Of a stretch of DNA of 54,290 nucleotides, positions 7,676 through 15,316 are shown piece by piece. The DNA is from Archangium sp. (lineage in GTDB: Bacteria > Myxococcota > Myxococcia > Myxococcales > Myxococcaceae): assembly GCA_030681645.1 (NCBI GenBank), contig JAUXRX010000051.1, forward strand, positions 1-54,290. Reading direction: 5' to 3'. The notes beneath the pieces are model-generated. The model ran no database searches, was not told where the DNA came from, and saw only the letters and a list, made by a program, of their open reading frames with translations. The position numbers and the translations under genes are program-made. Numbering within the stretch: position 1 is the stretch's first letter; each line of letters starts with the position of its first letter.

Positions 7676-8521
7676 TCAAATGACCCAGTCGTAGTCCTCG
7701 AACGAGGCGCCCGACTGGCGGGGCCGCACCTCGCTGCGCCGGCTCACCACCGAGTTCGGCGGGACCGACTGGGTGAGCCAGGCGTTGCCGGCCACCACCG
7801 AGTGATGCCCCACCACGGTGGTGCCGCCGAGGATGGTGGCGCCGGCGTAGATGACCACCTCGTCTTCGATGGTGGGGTGGCGCTTCCGGTCTGCCAGCGC
7901 CTTCTCCACCGTGAGCGCGCCCAGGGTGACGCCCTGGTACAGCTTCACGCCGTCGCCGATGCGGGTGGTCTCGCCCACCACCACGCCGGTGCCGTGATCG
8001 ATGCAGAAGCGGCGCCCGATGGTCGCCCCCGGGTGAATGTCGATGCCCGTCTTCTCGTGCGCGAACTCCGTGAGCAGGCGCGGCAGCAGCGGCAGGCCCA
8101 GCGACCAGAGCAGGTGCGCCACCCGGTACACCGCGATGGCGTAGAAGCCCGGGTAGGTCAGCACCACCTCGTCGTAGCTCCGCGCCGCCGGGTCACCCTC
8201 GAGGATCGCCTGGGCGTCGGCTTCCAGCGTCTCGAGCACCTCGGGCAGCCCGGCGAGGAAGCGCTCCACCAGGTTCATCGGCATCACCTCGTGCAGCGTG
8301 CCGATGGCGCGCTCGAGGTGGCCCAGGCTCTCCGCCACCCGCAGGATGTCGTCTTCCACCGCGTCTTCACTGCACACCACCGCGCCCGAGAAGTGCGGGA
8401 ACAACACCCCCAGCACCTGCGGGCCGAACTGCAGCGCCATCGGCCGCAGCTGCGCCGGCAGCGAATACTTGCGGCGGGTGGTGAGCAGTCGTTCCAACAG
8501 CTCGGGAGGCACGGAGCGCAT
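7676..8521 (-). CDS. cysE: Serine O-acetyltransferase (EpsC-like)
   Basis: 281 aa from the ATG at 8521 (MRSVPPELLERLL). It acetylates serine to O-acetylserine, the substrate of CysK. A long helical N-terminal half is followed by the left-handed beta-helix of hexapeptide repeats: IDIHPGATIGRRFCIDHGTGVVVGET, IGDGVKLYQGVTLG and VVIYAGATILGGTTVVG. The catalytic His/Asp sit in the FCIDHGTG segment. The frame is open to 8599; an in-frame GTG 15 bp upstream with GAGGGG before it is an alternative start. It is divergent from the ADP-ribosylglycohydrolase gene. Confidence 0.9.
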   Translation of the reverse strand: MRSVPPELLERLLTTRRKYSLPAQLRPMALQFGPQVLGVLFPHFSGAVVCSEDAVEDDILRVAESLGHLERAIGTLHEVMPMNLVERFLAGLPEVLETLEADAQAILEGDPAARSYDEVVLTYPGFYAIAVYRVAHLLWSLGLPLLPRLLTEFAHEKTGIDIHPGATIGRRFCIDHGTGVVVGETTRIGDGVKLYQGVTLGALTVEKALADRKRHPTIEDEVVIYAGATILGGTTVVGHHSVVAGNAWLTQSVPPNSVVSRRSEVRPRQSGASFEDYDWVI

Positions 8522-8600
8522 GGCCGCGAGACTCACCACCCCTCGCCCGCCCTGACAACCTCCTTGCGCCGGCCCGACAATCAAGTCAATGTGACTCAAT
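8522..8600. promoter_or_regulatory. Divergent promoter region with small palindrome
   Basis: The 79-bp gap between cysE and the ADP-ribosylglycohydrolase gene must carry both promoters. It is AT-richer near 8575-8600 and contains the palindrome AGTCAatgTGACT (8584-8596) next to the ATG at 8601. No Shine-Dalgarno precedes that ATG, so leaderless initiation or another start is possible. Confidence 0.3.
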
Positions 8601-9473
8601 ATGAACGCAGCGGAGCGGATGGAGCGATCATTGGACGGCCTCTCGGTGGGCGACGCGTTCGGAGAGCGCTTCTTTCAGCCGCCCGGAATTCTCGAGGCCG
8701 CGCTGAAGGAACGGCGCGTGCCCGCCCGCGCCCCGTGGACCTGGACTGACGACACCGCCATGGCGCTGAGCGTGGTGGCGACCCTGAAGGCGCACGGCAC
8801 CATCGACCCCGACGTGCTGGGGGCGCACTTCGGCCGCCGCTACACGGCCGAGCCCTCGCGCGGCTACGGCAGCGGAGCCCACGACGTGCTGGCGCAGCTC
8901 TCGCTCGGCGTGCCCTGGGCGCGCGCGGCGTCGTCGCTGTTCGGAGGCCAGGGCTCGATGGGCAACGGCGCCGCGATGCGCGTGGCCCCCCTGGGCGCGT
9001 TCTTCTCGGAAGCGCCGCTGTCCACGGTGGTGCAGGAGGCGCACCGGTCGGCTGCCGTGACCCACGCGCACCCCGATGGCCAGGCGGGCGCGGTGGCGGT
9101 GGCGATCGCCGCGGCGTGCCTTTCGAAAGGCGAGCCCCGGGCGCTGGTGTGGACGCAGGTGCTGGCGCGCACACCGCCCGGGCTCACCCGCGACGGGCTC
9201 GAGCGCGCCTCGCGGCTGGGCTTCGACGTTCCGGCGACGCACGCGGCCGAGCAGCTGGGCAGCGGGAAGAAGGTGCTCAGCCACGACACCGTGCCGTTCT
9301 CGCTGTGGTGCGCGCTCAAACACCACGACGACTTCACCGAGGCGATGTGGAACACCGTCTCGGGGCTGGGCGACCGCGACACCACCTGCGCCATCGTCGG
9401 AGGGCTGGTGGCCCTGAACGATCCGCCTCCACCGGAATGGCTCGAAGCGAGAGAGCCGCTCCCTGCGTTGTAG
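8601..9473 (+). CDS. ADP-ribosylglycohydrolase (DraG/ARH family)
   Basis: 290 aa all-helical di-metal enzyme that removes ADP-ribose from proteins or small molecules. Metal-binding motifs are in place: WTDDTAMALS near residue 48, then GSMGNGAAMRVAPLG, THAHPDGQAGAVAVA, and the C-terminal GLGDRDTTCAIVGGLVAL supplying the second Asp-x-Asp-Thr site. The length is normal for the family. The substrate (arginine, dinitrogenase reductase, nucleic acid or O-acetyl-ADP-ribose) cannot be told. No partner ADP-ribosyltransferase is seen nearby. Confidence 0.9.
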   Translation: MNAAERMERSLDGLSVGDAFGERFFQPPGILEAALKERRVPARAPWTWTDDTAMALSVVATLKAHGTIDPDVLGAHFGRRYTAEPSRGYGSGAHDVLAQLSLGVPWARAASSLFGGQGSMGNGAAMRVAPLGAFFSEAPLSTVVQEAHRSAAVTHAHPDGQAGAVAVAIAAACLSKGEPRALVWTQVLARTPPGLTRDGLERASRLGFDVPATHAAEQLGSGKKVLSHDTVPFSLWCALKHHDDFTEAMWNTVSGLGDRDTTCAIVGGLVALNDPPPPEWLEAREPLPAL

Positions 9474-9546
9474 GTCTGGGCGCACATCGCGCGGCGCAGG
9501 GGCCCTGCACTAGCTTGAGGCCCGTCAAGTTCGCAGGGGGCACACA

Positions 9547-11385
9547 ATGCAAAGGCTGCTGATCGCGCTGGTGGTGTCGGGGTGCGTCGTGGGTTGTGCC
9601 CAGGAACAGGCGACGGGTCCTACCGGGCGCCCGACGGCGGGCACAGGGCCGGTGAGCCCGGCCCAGACGCAGCAGCCGCTCATGCCCTTCCGCCCGGTCG
9701 TGGGCGGGCACCTGGTCGTCAGCGCCGATGGAATGAGGGTGGTGATGGCCGACGTCGAGGGCGATCGCCTGCGCCTCTTCAGCACGAACCGGGTGGGCCT
9801 CGAGCTCGACGTCACCCTCCCTGAGAAGAGCTGGCCCACCCGCATCGTCGAGGGCCATGACGGCGCGTTCCACGTGCTGCTCCGCGGCACGGGCGCGCTG
9901 GCGACGGTGAAGGAAGAGGGAGGCCAGCAGGTCGTCTCCGTGGTCGAGGTGTGCGCCGAGCCACGGGCCCTGGCCATCGCCGCGCTGTCCGAAGAGCTCA
10001 CCGTGGGCTGCGCGGGTGGCGAGGTGGTGCGCGTGCTGGGTGGCAAGGTCATCGAGAGCACCCCCACCGGCGTCGAGTGGCGCGACCTCGCGGTCACTCC
10101 GGACGGGCTGGTGGGCACCTCGTTCCGTTCGGCCGAGTTCATCACCCTCCCCAGTCTGAGCGCGACGCCGGTGCGCACGAAGGCGCCGCCGCAGCGGCTC
10201 GACACCACCGGGGGCAGCACCACCGCGCACCTGCCGCAGGTCGCGTGGCGCATGGTGCAGGCGGGCGCGAAGACGTTCGTCATTCACCAGCTCCACGCCG
10301 ATCGCCTCACCGTCGAGAGCGCGGGAGCCCCCGACGCCGGCGTCCCCAACGGTGGGGGGGGCACGGGCAGCAACCCGTACGGGGGTGGCGCGCCCACCAT
10401 GCTGCCGGGGCAGATGGTGGGCTGTGGGAACTCGGCGGTGGTGACGGCCATCTCCACCGTGGAGAACGGCGTGGTGACCAGCACGCAGCGCAGCAACGAC
10501 ATCCTCCCCGTCGACGCGGCGGTCTCGCCTGACGGCACGCAGCTCGCGGTCGTCGGGGCGGGCGGCACGGGCCTGAGCATCTACCGCACGGCGGGCCTCA
10601 CCGGCCTCGGCCCCACCTGCCTGGTGCCGGTCGCCGGGCTCACCGGCCTCTCGCTCAGCAGCGTCGCGTGGGTCTCCCCCACGAAGCTGGCCATCGTCGA
10701 GTCGCTGCGCGGCTCGCCCCTGCTGTTCGACCTCGCCACCGGCCAGGCGCGCGCGTTCACCAACGACGCGGCTCCCGGCTCGACGGCGCACTTGTTGTTC
10801 CACCAGGCACCGCGCGGTGGCGCTCCGCTGGCGTGCGCGTCGTGTCACCCCGAGGGTGGCGAAGACGGGCACACCTGGATCATCGACGGCAAGCCGCGCC
10901 GCACGCAGACCCTCGCCGGCGGCGTGATGGCCCGAATGCCGTTCCACTGGAAGGGCGATCTCCCGAACCTCGACGGGCTGATGGCCGATACCTTCGTCAA
11001 GCGCATGGGGGGCACGGTGCTGATGTTCGACCAGGTGACCGCGCTCGGTCATTGGCTCGACACCATTCCCGCGCCGAAGCCCTCGCGCCGCCTCTCGCCA
11101 GAGCAGGCCGCCGCCGGTGAGGCCGCGTTCAACAAGGCGACGTGCAACGGGTGCCACCTCGAAGCGGGGATGCGTGAAGGCCCGGTGAGCGACATCGGCA
11201 CGGGTGAGCTGGTGCGGGCGCCGAGCCTCTCGGGCCTCGCGGCGCGCGCGCCGTACCTGCACACCGGTGAGGTGCCAGACATTCGCAGCCGGGTGATGGG
11301 CGGCCTGCACCCGCAGCACGGGAGACTGGGCAACCTCGGGCCCGCCGAGCGGGAGGAGCTGATCGCCTGGCTCGAGTCGCGCTGA
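9547..11385 (+). CDS. Di-haem c-type cytochrome lipoprotein with N-terminal propeller-like domain
   Basis: 612 aa. The signal peptide ends in a lipobox-like VVSGC/VVGC, so it is likely lipidated and periplasmic or surface-exposed. Residues about 40-400 form repeated beta-blade-like units (VVSADGMRVVMADVEGDRL, VSPDGTQLAVVGAGG). The C-terminal third carries two haem c sites: CASCH at residues 430-434 and CNGCH at 533-537. Segments PYLHTGEVPDIRSRV and LGPAEREELIAWL resemble MauG/cytochrome-c-peroxidase-like proteins. A redox or electron-transfer role is inferred; peroxidase activity is not shown. Confidence 0.85.
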   Translation: MQRLLIALVVSGCVVGCAQEQATGPTGRPTAGTGPVSPAQTQQPLMPFRPVVGGHLVVSADGMRVVMADVEGDRLRLFSTNRVGLELDVTLPEKSWPTRIVEGHDGAFHVLLRGTGALATVKEEGGQQVVSVVEVCAEPRALAIAALSEELTVGCAGGEVVRVLGGKVIESTPTGVEWRDLAVTPDGLVGTSFRSAEFITLPSLSATPVRTKAPPQRLDTTGGSTTAHLPQVAWRMVQAGAKTFVIHQLHADRLTVESAGAPDAGVPNGGGGTGSNPYGGGAPTMLPGQMVGCGNSAVVTAISTVENGVVTSTQRSNDILPVDAAVSPDGTQLAVVGAGGTGLSIYRTAGLTGLGPTCLVPVAGLTGLSLSSVAWVSPTKLAIVESLRGSPLLFDLATGQARAFTNDAAPGSTAHLLFHQAPRGGAPLACASCHPEGGEDGHTWIIDGKPRRTQTLAGGVMARMPFHWKGDLPNLDGLMADTFVKRMGGTVLMFDQVTALGHWLDTIPAPKPSRRLSPEQAAAGEAAFNKATCNGCHLEAGMREGPVSDIGTGELVRAPSLSGLAARAPYLHTGEVPDIRSRVMGGLHPQHGRLGNLGPAEREELIAWLESR

Positions 11386-11448
11386 GTCGTTGATCGGGGT
11401 CACGCGCTGAGCCGCCGCTCGCCGCTGTTCCTGTGGCAAGAAGTGGCC

Positions 11449-12372
11449 ATGCGCACTGTCCTGCTGGCTGGTTCGTCGCACCCTGCCCTGGCGAAGGAGG
11501 TCGCCGCCGAGCTGCAGCTTCCGCTGGGGCGCTGCGACATCGAACGGTTCCCCGACGGCGAGCTCGACATTCAGCTGCAGGAAAGCGTGCGCGGGGCGGA
11601 GGTCTTCATCATTCAATCGCTCCACGCCCCGGTGGGTGAGCACCTGCTCGAGCTCGCGCTCATGTCGGACGCGTGCCAGCGCCTGGGCGCGGCCTCGGTG
11701 ACGGCGGTCATTCCCTACCTCGGCTATGCGCGCCACGATCGCCGGGTGTCGGGCCGCGAGCCGCTCGGGGCGCGCGTGGTGGCCGAGCTGATCGCCGCGG
11801 GCCGGGTGGATCGCGTGGTGTGCCTCGACCTCCACAGCCGCGCGGTCGAAGGCTGCTTTCCCCGACCGGTGGAGCACGCCGACGCGCTGCCGCTGCTGAT
11901 CGCCCACGTGCGTGCGAGCCTGAGCCTGCCCGCGGTGGTGGTCTCTCCCGACCTGGGCGCGGTGAAGCGGGCCGAGGCGTTCGCGCGGCCGCTCGGGCTG
12001 CCGGTGGCGGTGGTGCACAAGCAGCGGCTCTCGGGCGCCGAGGTGAAGGCGATGGGCGTGGTGGGCGAGGTGAAGGGCCTGCACGTCATCGTCGTCGACG
12101 ACATGATCTCCACCGGCGGCACGCTGGTGGCGGCGGTGCAGACGGTGCTCGAGCACGGCGCGAAGTCGCCGGTGACGGTGGTCGCCTCGCACGGCCTGTT
12201 CGCCGGGCCGGCCCAGGCGCGGCTGGCGGGCATTCCGCTGGCGCGGGTGGTGGTGACCGACAGCGTGCCCTTCACCGGCAAGGCGCTCTTCCCCCTCGAG
12301 GTGGTGCGCGCGGCGCCCGCGCTGGCCGACGTCATCCGGCGGTTGGTGGCCTCGTCTGCCGAGGCGCGCTGA
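11449..12372 (+). CDS. prs: Ribose-phosphate diphosphokinase (PRPP synthetase)
   Basis: 307 aa enzyme converting ribose 5-phosphate and ATP to PRPP for nucleotide synthesis. Family motifs occur in order: FPDGELDIQLQESVRGAEVF, IPYLGYARHDRR, CLDLHS, the flexible-loop region VVHKQRLSG and the PRPP-binding loop VIVVDDMISTGGTL. The length is near normal. I chose ATG 11449 because AAGAAG sits about 6 bp before it; GTG 11443 is too close to that site. It is divergent enough from housekeeping Prs (DLHSRAVEGCF) that it could be a second copy. Confidence 0.9.
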   Translation: MRTVLLAGSSHPALAKEVAAELQLPLGRCDIERFPDGELDIQLQESVRGAEVFIIQSLHAPVGEHLLELALMSDACQRLGAASVTAVIPYLGYARHDRRVSGREPLGARVVAELIAAGRVDRVVCLDLHSRAVEGCFPRPVEHADALPLLIAHVRASLSLPAVVVSPDLGAVKRAEAFARPLGLPVAVVHKQRLSGAEVKAMGVVGEVKGLHVIVVDDMISTGGTLVAAVQTVLEHGAKSPVTVVASHGLFAGPAQARLAGIPLARVVVTDSVPFTGKALFPLEVVRAAPALADVIRRLVASSAEAR

Positions 12373-12432
12373 AAAGGGTGCACCCCGGGCTGAGGTCACG
12401 GGTCGACGCTGAACCGAATTCCTGAGGAGCGC

Positions 12433-12786
12433 ATGTCAATCATCAAGGGTGTCGAAGGGCTGTCCGTCGGCGAGGTGCAGGACCAGGTGCGCCAGGGCGC
12501 GAAGTTCGTGGTCTTCGGCTACTGCATGTCGTTCCTGGTCATCACCCTCAGGCGCTCGAGCGACGTCACGTTCGTGCGCGCGGGCCAGAGCGCGTTCGTG
12601 GCGGGCCTGCCCTACACCATTCTCTCGCTCTTCATCGGGTGGTGGGGGTTCCCCTGGGGCCTCGTGTACACGCCGATGGTGGTGATCCAGAACCTGTCGG
12701 GCGGCAAAGACGTCACCCTCGAGGTGATGTCGGCCTTTGGCGGCAGCGCGCCGCCCCCGGGCCTCCCGCCCGTGCAGGTCAGGTAG
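12433..12786 (+). CDS. Small membrane protein of unknown function
   Basis: 117 aa with a GAGGAG ribosome-binding site 5 bp upstream. After a short N-terminal helix come hydrophobic segments FVVFGYCMSFLVITL and AGLPYTILSLFIGWWGFPWGLVYTPMVVI, giving two membrane spans with a short loop. The C-terminal tail is Gly/Pro-rich. I do not recognise the family. It follows prs by 60 bp and may share its transcript. Confidence 0.72.
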   Translation: MSIIKGVEGLSVGEVQDQVRQGAKFVVFGYCMSFLVITLRRSSDVTFVRAGQSAFVAGLPYTILSLFIGWWGFPWGLVYTPMVVIQNLSGGKDVTLEVMSAFGGSAPPPGLPPVQVR

Positions 12787-12835
12787 GCCCGAAATAGTTC
12801 TGCATGCCGCGGGCCCTCGTCCGTACTGTGAGGTC

Positions 12836-13231
12836 ATGCGAATCAGAACTGCCGCCGTGCTGGCCTCGATCGTCGCTCTCCCTGCGTTCGCGCAGGTGGA
12901 GATCCAGATTCAACTGCCCACCATCACCTTCAACGCGCCGCCGCCGCTGGTGGTGGTCGAGCCGGGTGTGCAGGTGGTCGAAGACAACGACGAAGAGGTC
13001 TTCTTCGTCAGCGACTACTACTGGGTGCGCCGCGGGCCGCGCTGGTACCGCACCAAGGACCATCGCGGGGGCTGGGTGGTGGTCGACGGGCCCGGCGTGC
13101 CGCCGTCACTGGTGCGCGTGCCGGCAGGGAAGTACCGCCGCTACAAGCACGGCAAGGCGGTGGTGATCGACACGCCCGGCCCGGGCAAGGTGAAGGTCCA
13201 GAAGCACAAGGGCGGCAAGCACAGGGACTGA
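12836..13231 (+). CDS. Exported basic-tailed protein, unknown function
   Basis: 131 aa starting at MRIRTAAVLASIVALPAFAQ, a clear Sec signal peptide cut after AFA. The mature part has a Val-rich beta segment, an aromatic motif YYWVRRGPRWYRTKDHRGGWV and a Lys-rich tail (GKVKVQKHKGGKHRD). The motif resembles small periplasmic proteins with YxWVRxGPRWYR seen in myxobacteria. Function is unknown. The gene ends 4 bp before the stop of the convergent gene. Confidence 0.72.
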   Translation: MRIRTAAVLASIVALPAFAQVEIQIQLPTITFNAPPPLVVVEPGVQVVEDNDEEVFFVSDYYWVRRGPRWYRTKDHRGGWVVVDGPGVPPSLVRVPAGKYRRYKHGKAVVIDTPGPGKVKVQKHKGGKHRD

Positions 13232-13235
13232 GAGG

Positions 13236-14021
13236 TCAATGCAAGGGGCGGGGCGCGGCGACTTCGATCCTGGTGCGCTCGGCCGCCTTGTTCCCCGCCG
13301 CGTCGAACAGCTCGATGCTCAGCGTGTACGCGCGGCCGTCGTCGAAGCCGAAGTTCCCGCTGCAGGCGTCGTGACCGATGGTGAAGGTGTCGCCCTCGAG
13401 CGCCACCGGAAACTGCTGGCGCGCCGACCCGCCGCGCGCCCGCTGCATGCTCACCAGCAGCCACGCGGGGCTGCTCTCTTCGATCAGCGCCCGCAGCCGC
13501 AGCTTGCGCGTGAGGCCGCCCGCCTTGTCCTGCTCGTAGAAGCCCTCTGACGACGAGGGCCGCTCCTTGTACTTCGGCGAACGTTTGTCGGGCCCGACCC
13601 CCGCCAGCCAGCGCAACGAGCCGTCACCGAGCTGATCGTTGAGCAGCCGCACGCCCGCGAGCTCGGGCGGGAGCGCCAGCGAGTATTCCACGTTGGGCTC
13701 GAGCGGCTTGAGCGGGCGCAGGCGAATGGCCACGCGCGAGACCTGCGAGACGAAGCCCTTCTCGGCCTTCACCGGGATCGCGTCTTTCCCCGCCGCCACC
13801 AGCGCGATGGCGTTGCTCTGCAACAGGCCCTGCACCTTCGCCTGCGCCTCACCCGTGCCCTGAATGATGAACTGCACGTTGGTCGGCACCACGGCACCCG
13901 GCGCGGGGAAGAGCAGCACCCCGTCCTTCGCGCAGGGCTCAGCCCCCGAGGCCGCGAGCGAAAGGAGCGCCACCACCAGCAGGGCGCCTCCAGTCCGCGG
14001 CGGGAGCACGGGGTTCGTCAT
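13236..14021 (-). CDS. Exported protein of unknown function
   Basis: 261 aa. The N-terminus MTNPVLPPRTGGALLVVALLSLAASGAEP is a signal peptide. An Ig-like segment follows (GVLLFPAPGAVVPTNVQFIIQG, LRPLKPLEPNVEYSL). A second beta-rich domain ends in GHDACSGNFGFDDGRAYTLSIELFDAAGNKA. It starts directly after the stop of the upstream DUF3467 gene (TGAATG), so the two are translationally coupled. No enzyme motif is seen. Confidence 0.75.
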   Translation of the reverse strand: MTNPVLPPRTGGALLVVALLSLAASGAEPCAKDGVLLFPAPGAVVPTNVQFIIQGTGEAQAKVQGLLQSNAIALVAAGKDAIPVKAEKGFVSQVSRVAIRLRPLKPLEPNVEYSLALPPELAGVRLLNDQLGDGSLRWLAGVGPDKRSPKYKERPSSSEGFYEQDKAGGLTRKLRLRALIEESSPAWLLVSMQRARGGSARQQFPVALEGDTFTIGHDACSGNFGFDDGRAYTLSIELFDAAGNKAAERTRIEVAAPRPLH

Positions 14022-14309
14022 TCAGTGCACCGGAGTCCCGGGGTCCGTCACTTCGATCGAGCCGAACTTCTGCTCGAACTTGGCCACGTTGTCCTGCATC
14101 GCCAGCATCAGCCGCTTCATGTGCTTGGGGTTGGTGATGATGCGCGAGAGCACCTTCGCGCGCGGCTGCTGCGGCTGCACGTAGATGAAGTCCAGGGTGA
14201 ACTCGGTCTCGGTGTGGTTGACGAGCGCCATGTTCACGTACTGGCCGTTGGCGATGGCGTCATCGAGCTGAATCTGGAGCTGCACTTCGGGCGGCTTCGG
14301 GTCGGACAT
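14022..14309 (-). CDS. DUF3467 family protein
   Basis: 95 aa from ATG 14309 (MSDPKPPEVQLQIQLDD). It has the compact DUF3467 pattern: GQYVNMALVNHTETEFTLDFIYVQPQQPRAKVLSRIITNPKHMKRLM...L..N...FE..FG. The family is widespread, cytoplasmic and uncharacterised. Its stop codon abuts the start of the exported protein downstream. Confidence 0.88.
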   Translation of the reverse strand: MSDPKPPEVQLQIQLDDAIANGQYVNMALVNHTETEFTLDFIYVQPQQPRAKVLSRIITNPKHMKRLMLAMQDNVAKFEQKFGSIEVTDPGTPVH

Positions 14310-14509
14310 GCGCTGCTGCCTATTCCCACCGGTGCCGTTCGTCGAGCGATGTTGCGTCACGGTTCTCGCCGTTCGCCCCGGGCGGTTTGCATGCGCCGGA
14401 GTGTGACAGGGCTTCGTTCTGCGCCGCAAATGAGCTCCTGCAGTATCTGAGGCCGGCCGCACGACACAGCGCACAGCAACCGACTGAGAGGGTAGGGTCC
14501 GCCCTGAAG

Positions 14510-15316
14510 ATGTCGCAGCGACTCGACGACGCGAAGACCGCGCCATTCACGCTGGGCCCCGCCGTCACCGAAGCGCCCGTCGCGGCGCTGCTGCTGCATG
14601 GCTTCACGGGCAGCCCCTGGGAGCTGCGACCCGTCGGCGAGGCGCTCGCCGCGCGCGGCCTGCACGTGGTGTGTCCGCGCCTGCCCGGCCACGGCACCAC
14701 CCCCGAGGCGATGCTCTGGGCGGGCATGCGTGAGTGGCTCGAGGCGGCCACCGCGGCACTCGAGAGTCTCGCGGGCGCGCGCCGGGTGGTGGTGATCGGC
14801 CTGTCGATGGGCGGCCTGCTGGCGATGGTGCTCGCCGCCCGGTACCGCACCCGGGTGCAGGGCCTGGTGCTGATGGCGCCCGCGCTGCGGCTCAAGGCGC
14901 GCGACGCCCGGGCGCTGCGCCGGCTCCGCTGGCTGCCCGGCCTCGACGTGAAGGAGCGGTGGATCGAGAAGAAGAGCACCGACATCGAGTCGAACGAGGT
15001 GCGCGCGGGGGCGCCCATTCTGCCCCGCTACCCGCTGGCGCGGGTGTTCGACCTGTTCGCGCTGGCCGACCTCGCGCACGAATCGGAACGGCGCATCACC
15101 TGCCCCTCGCTCGTCATCGGCGCGGTGAACGACCACGTGGTCGACACCGGCGCCGTGCTCGCGCTGCAGCGGCGCCTGCCCTTCTCGCGCCGGCTGCTGT
15201 TGCAGCGCGGCTTTCACATCATTCCCCGAGACACCGACCGCGCCGTGGCCCTCACCGAGATCGCCCACTTCGTGGAAGGGCTGTCCCCCTCGGTTCCGCT
15301 CGGAGCAGGCACATGA
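14510..15316 (+). CDS. Carboxylesterase-like alpha/beta hydrolase
   Basis: 268 aa from ATG 14510 (MSQRLDDAKTAPF). The oxyanion-hole motif is LLLHGFTGSPWELRPV, followed by CPRLPGHGTTPE. The nucleophile is in IGLSMGGLLAM, the acid near GAVNDHVVD and the His in QRGFHIIPRDTD. This layout matches Est30-type carboxylesterases and monoacylglycerol lipases. Its TGA overlaps the ATG of the downstream kinase gene (ATGA at 15313-15316), indicating coupled translation and a possible functional link. Confidence 0.88.
   Translation: MSQRLDDAKTAPFTLGPAVTEAPVAALLLHGFTGSPWELRPVGEALAARGLHVVCPRLPGHGTTPEAMLWAGMREWLEAATAALESLAGARRVVVIGLSMGGLLAMVLAARYRTRVQGLVLMAPALRLKARDARALRRLRWLPGLDVKERWIEKKSTDIESNEVRAGAPILPRYPLARVFDLFALADLAHESERRITCPSLVIGAVNDHVVDTGAVLALQRRLPFSRRLLLQRGFHIIPRDTDRAVALTEIAHFVEGLSPSVPLGAGT

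Noticed and set aside
9334..12399. A 1021-codon minus-strand frame over the di-haem protein and prs
   Set aside because: It is a shadow of two well-supported plus-strand genes; no motif or signal peptide is seen in it.
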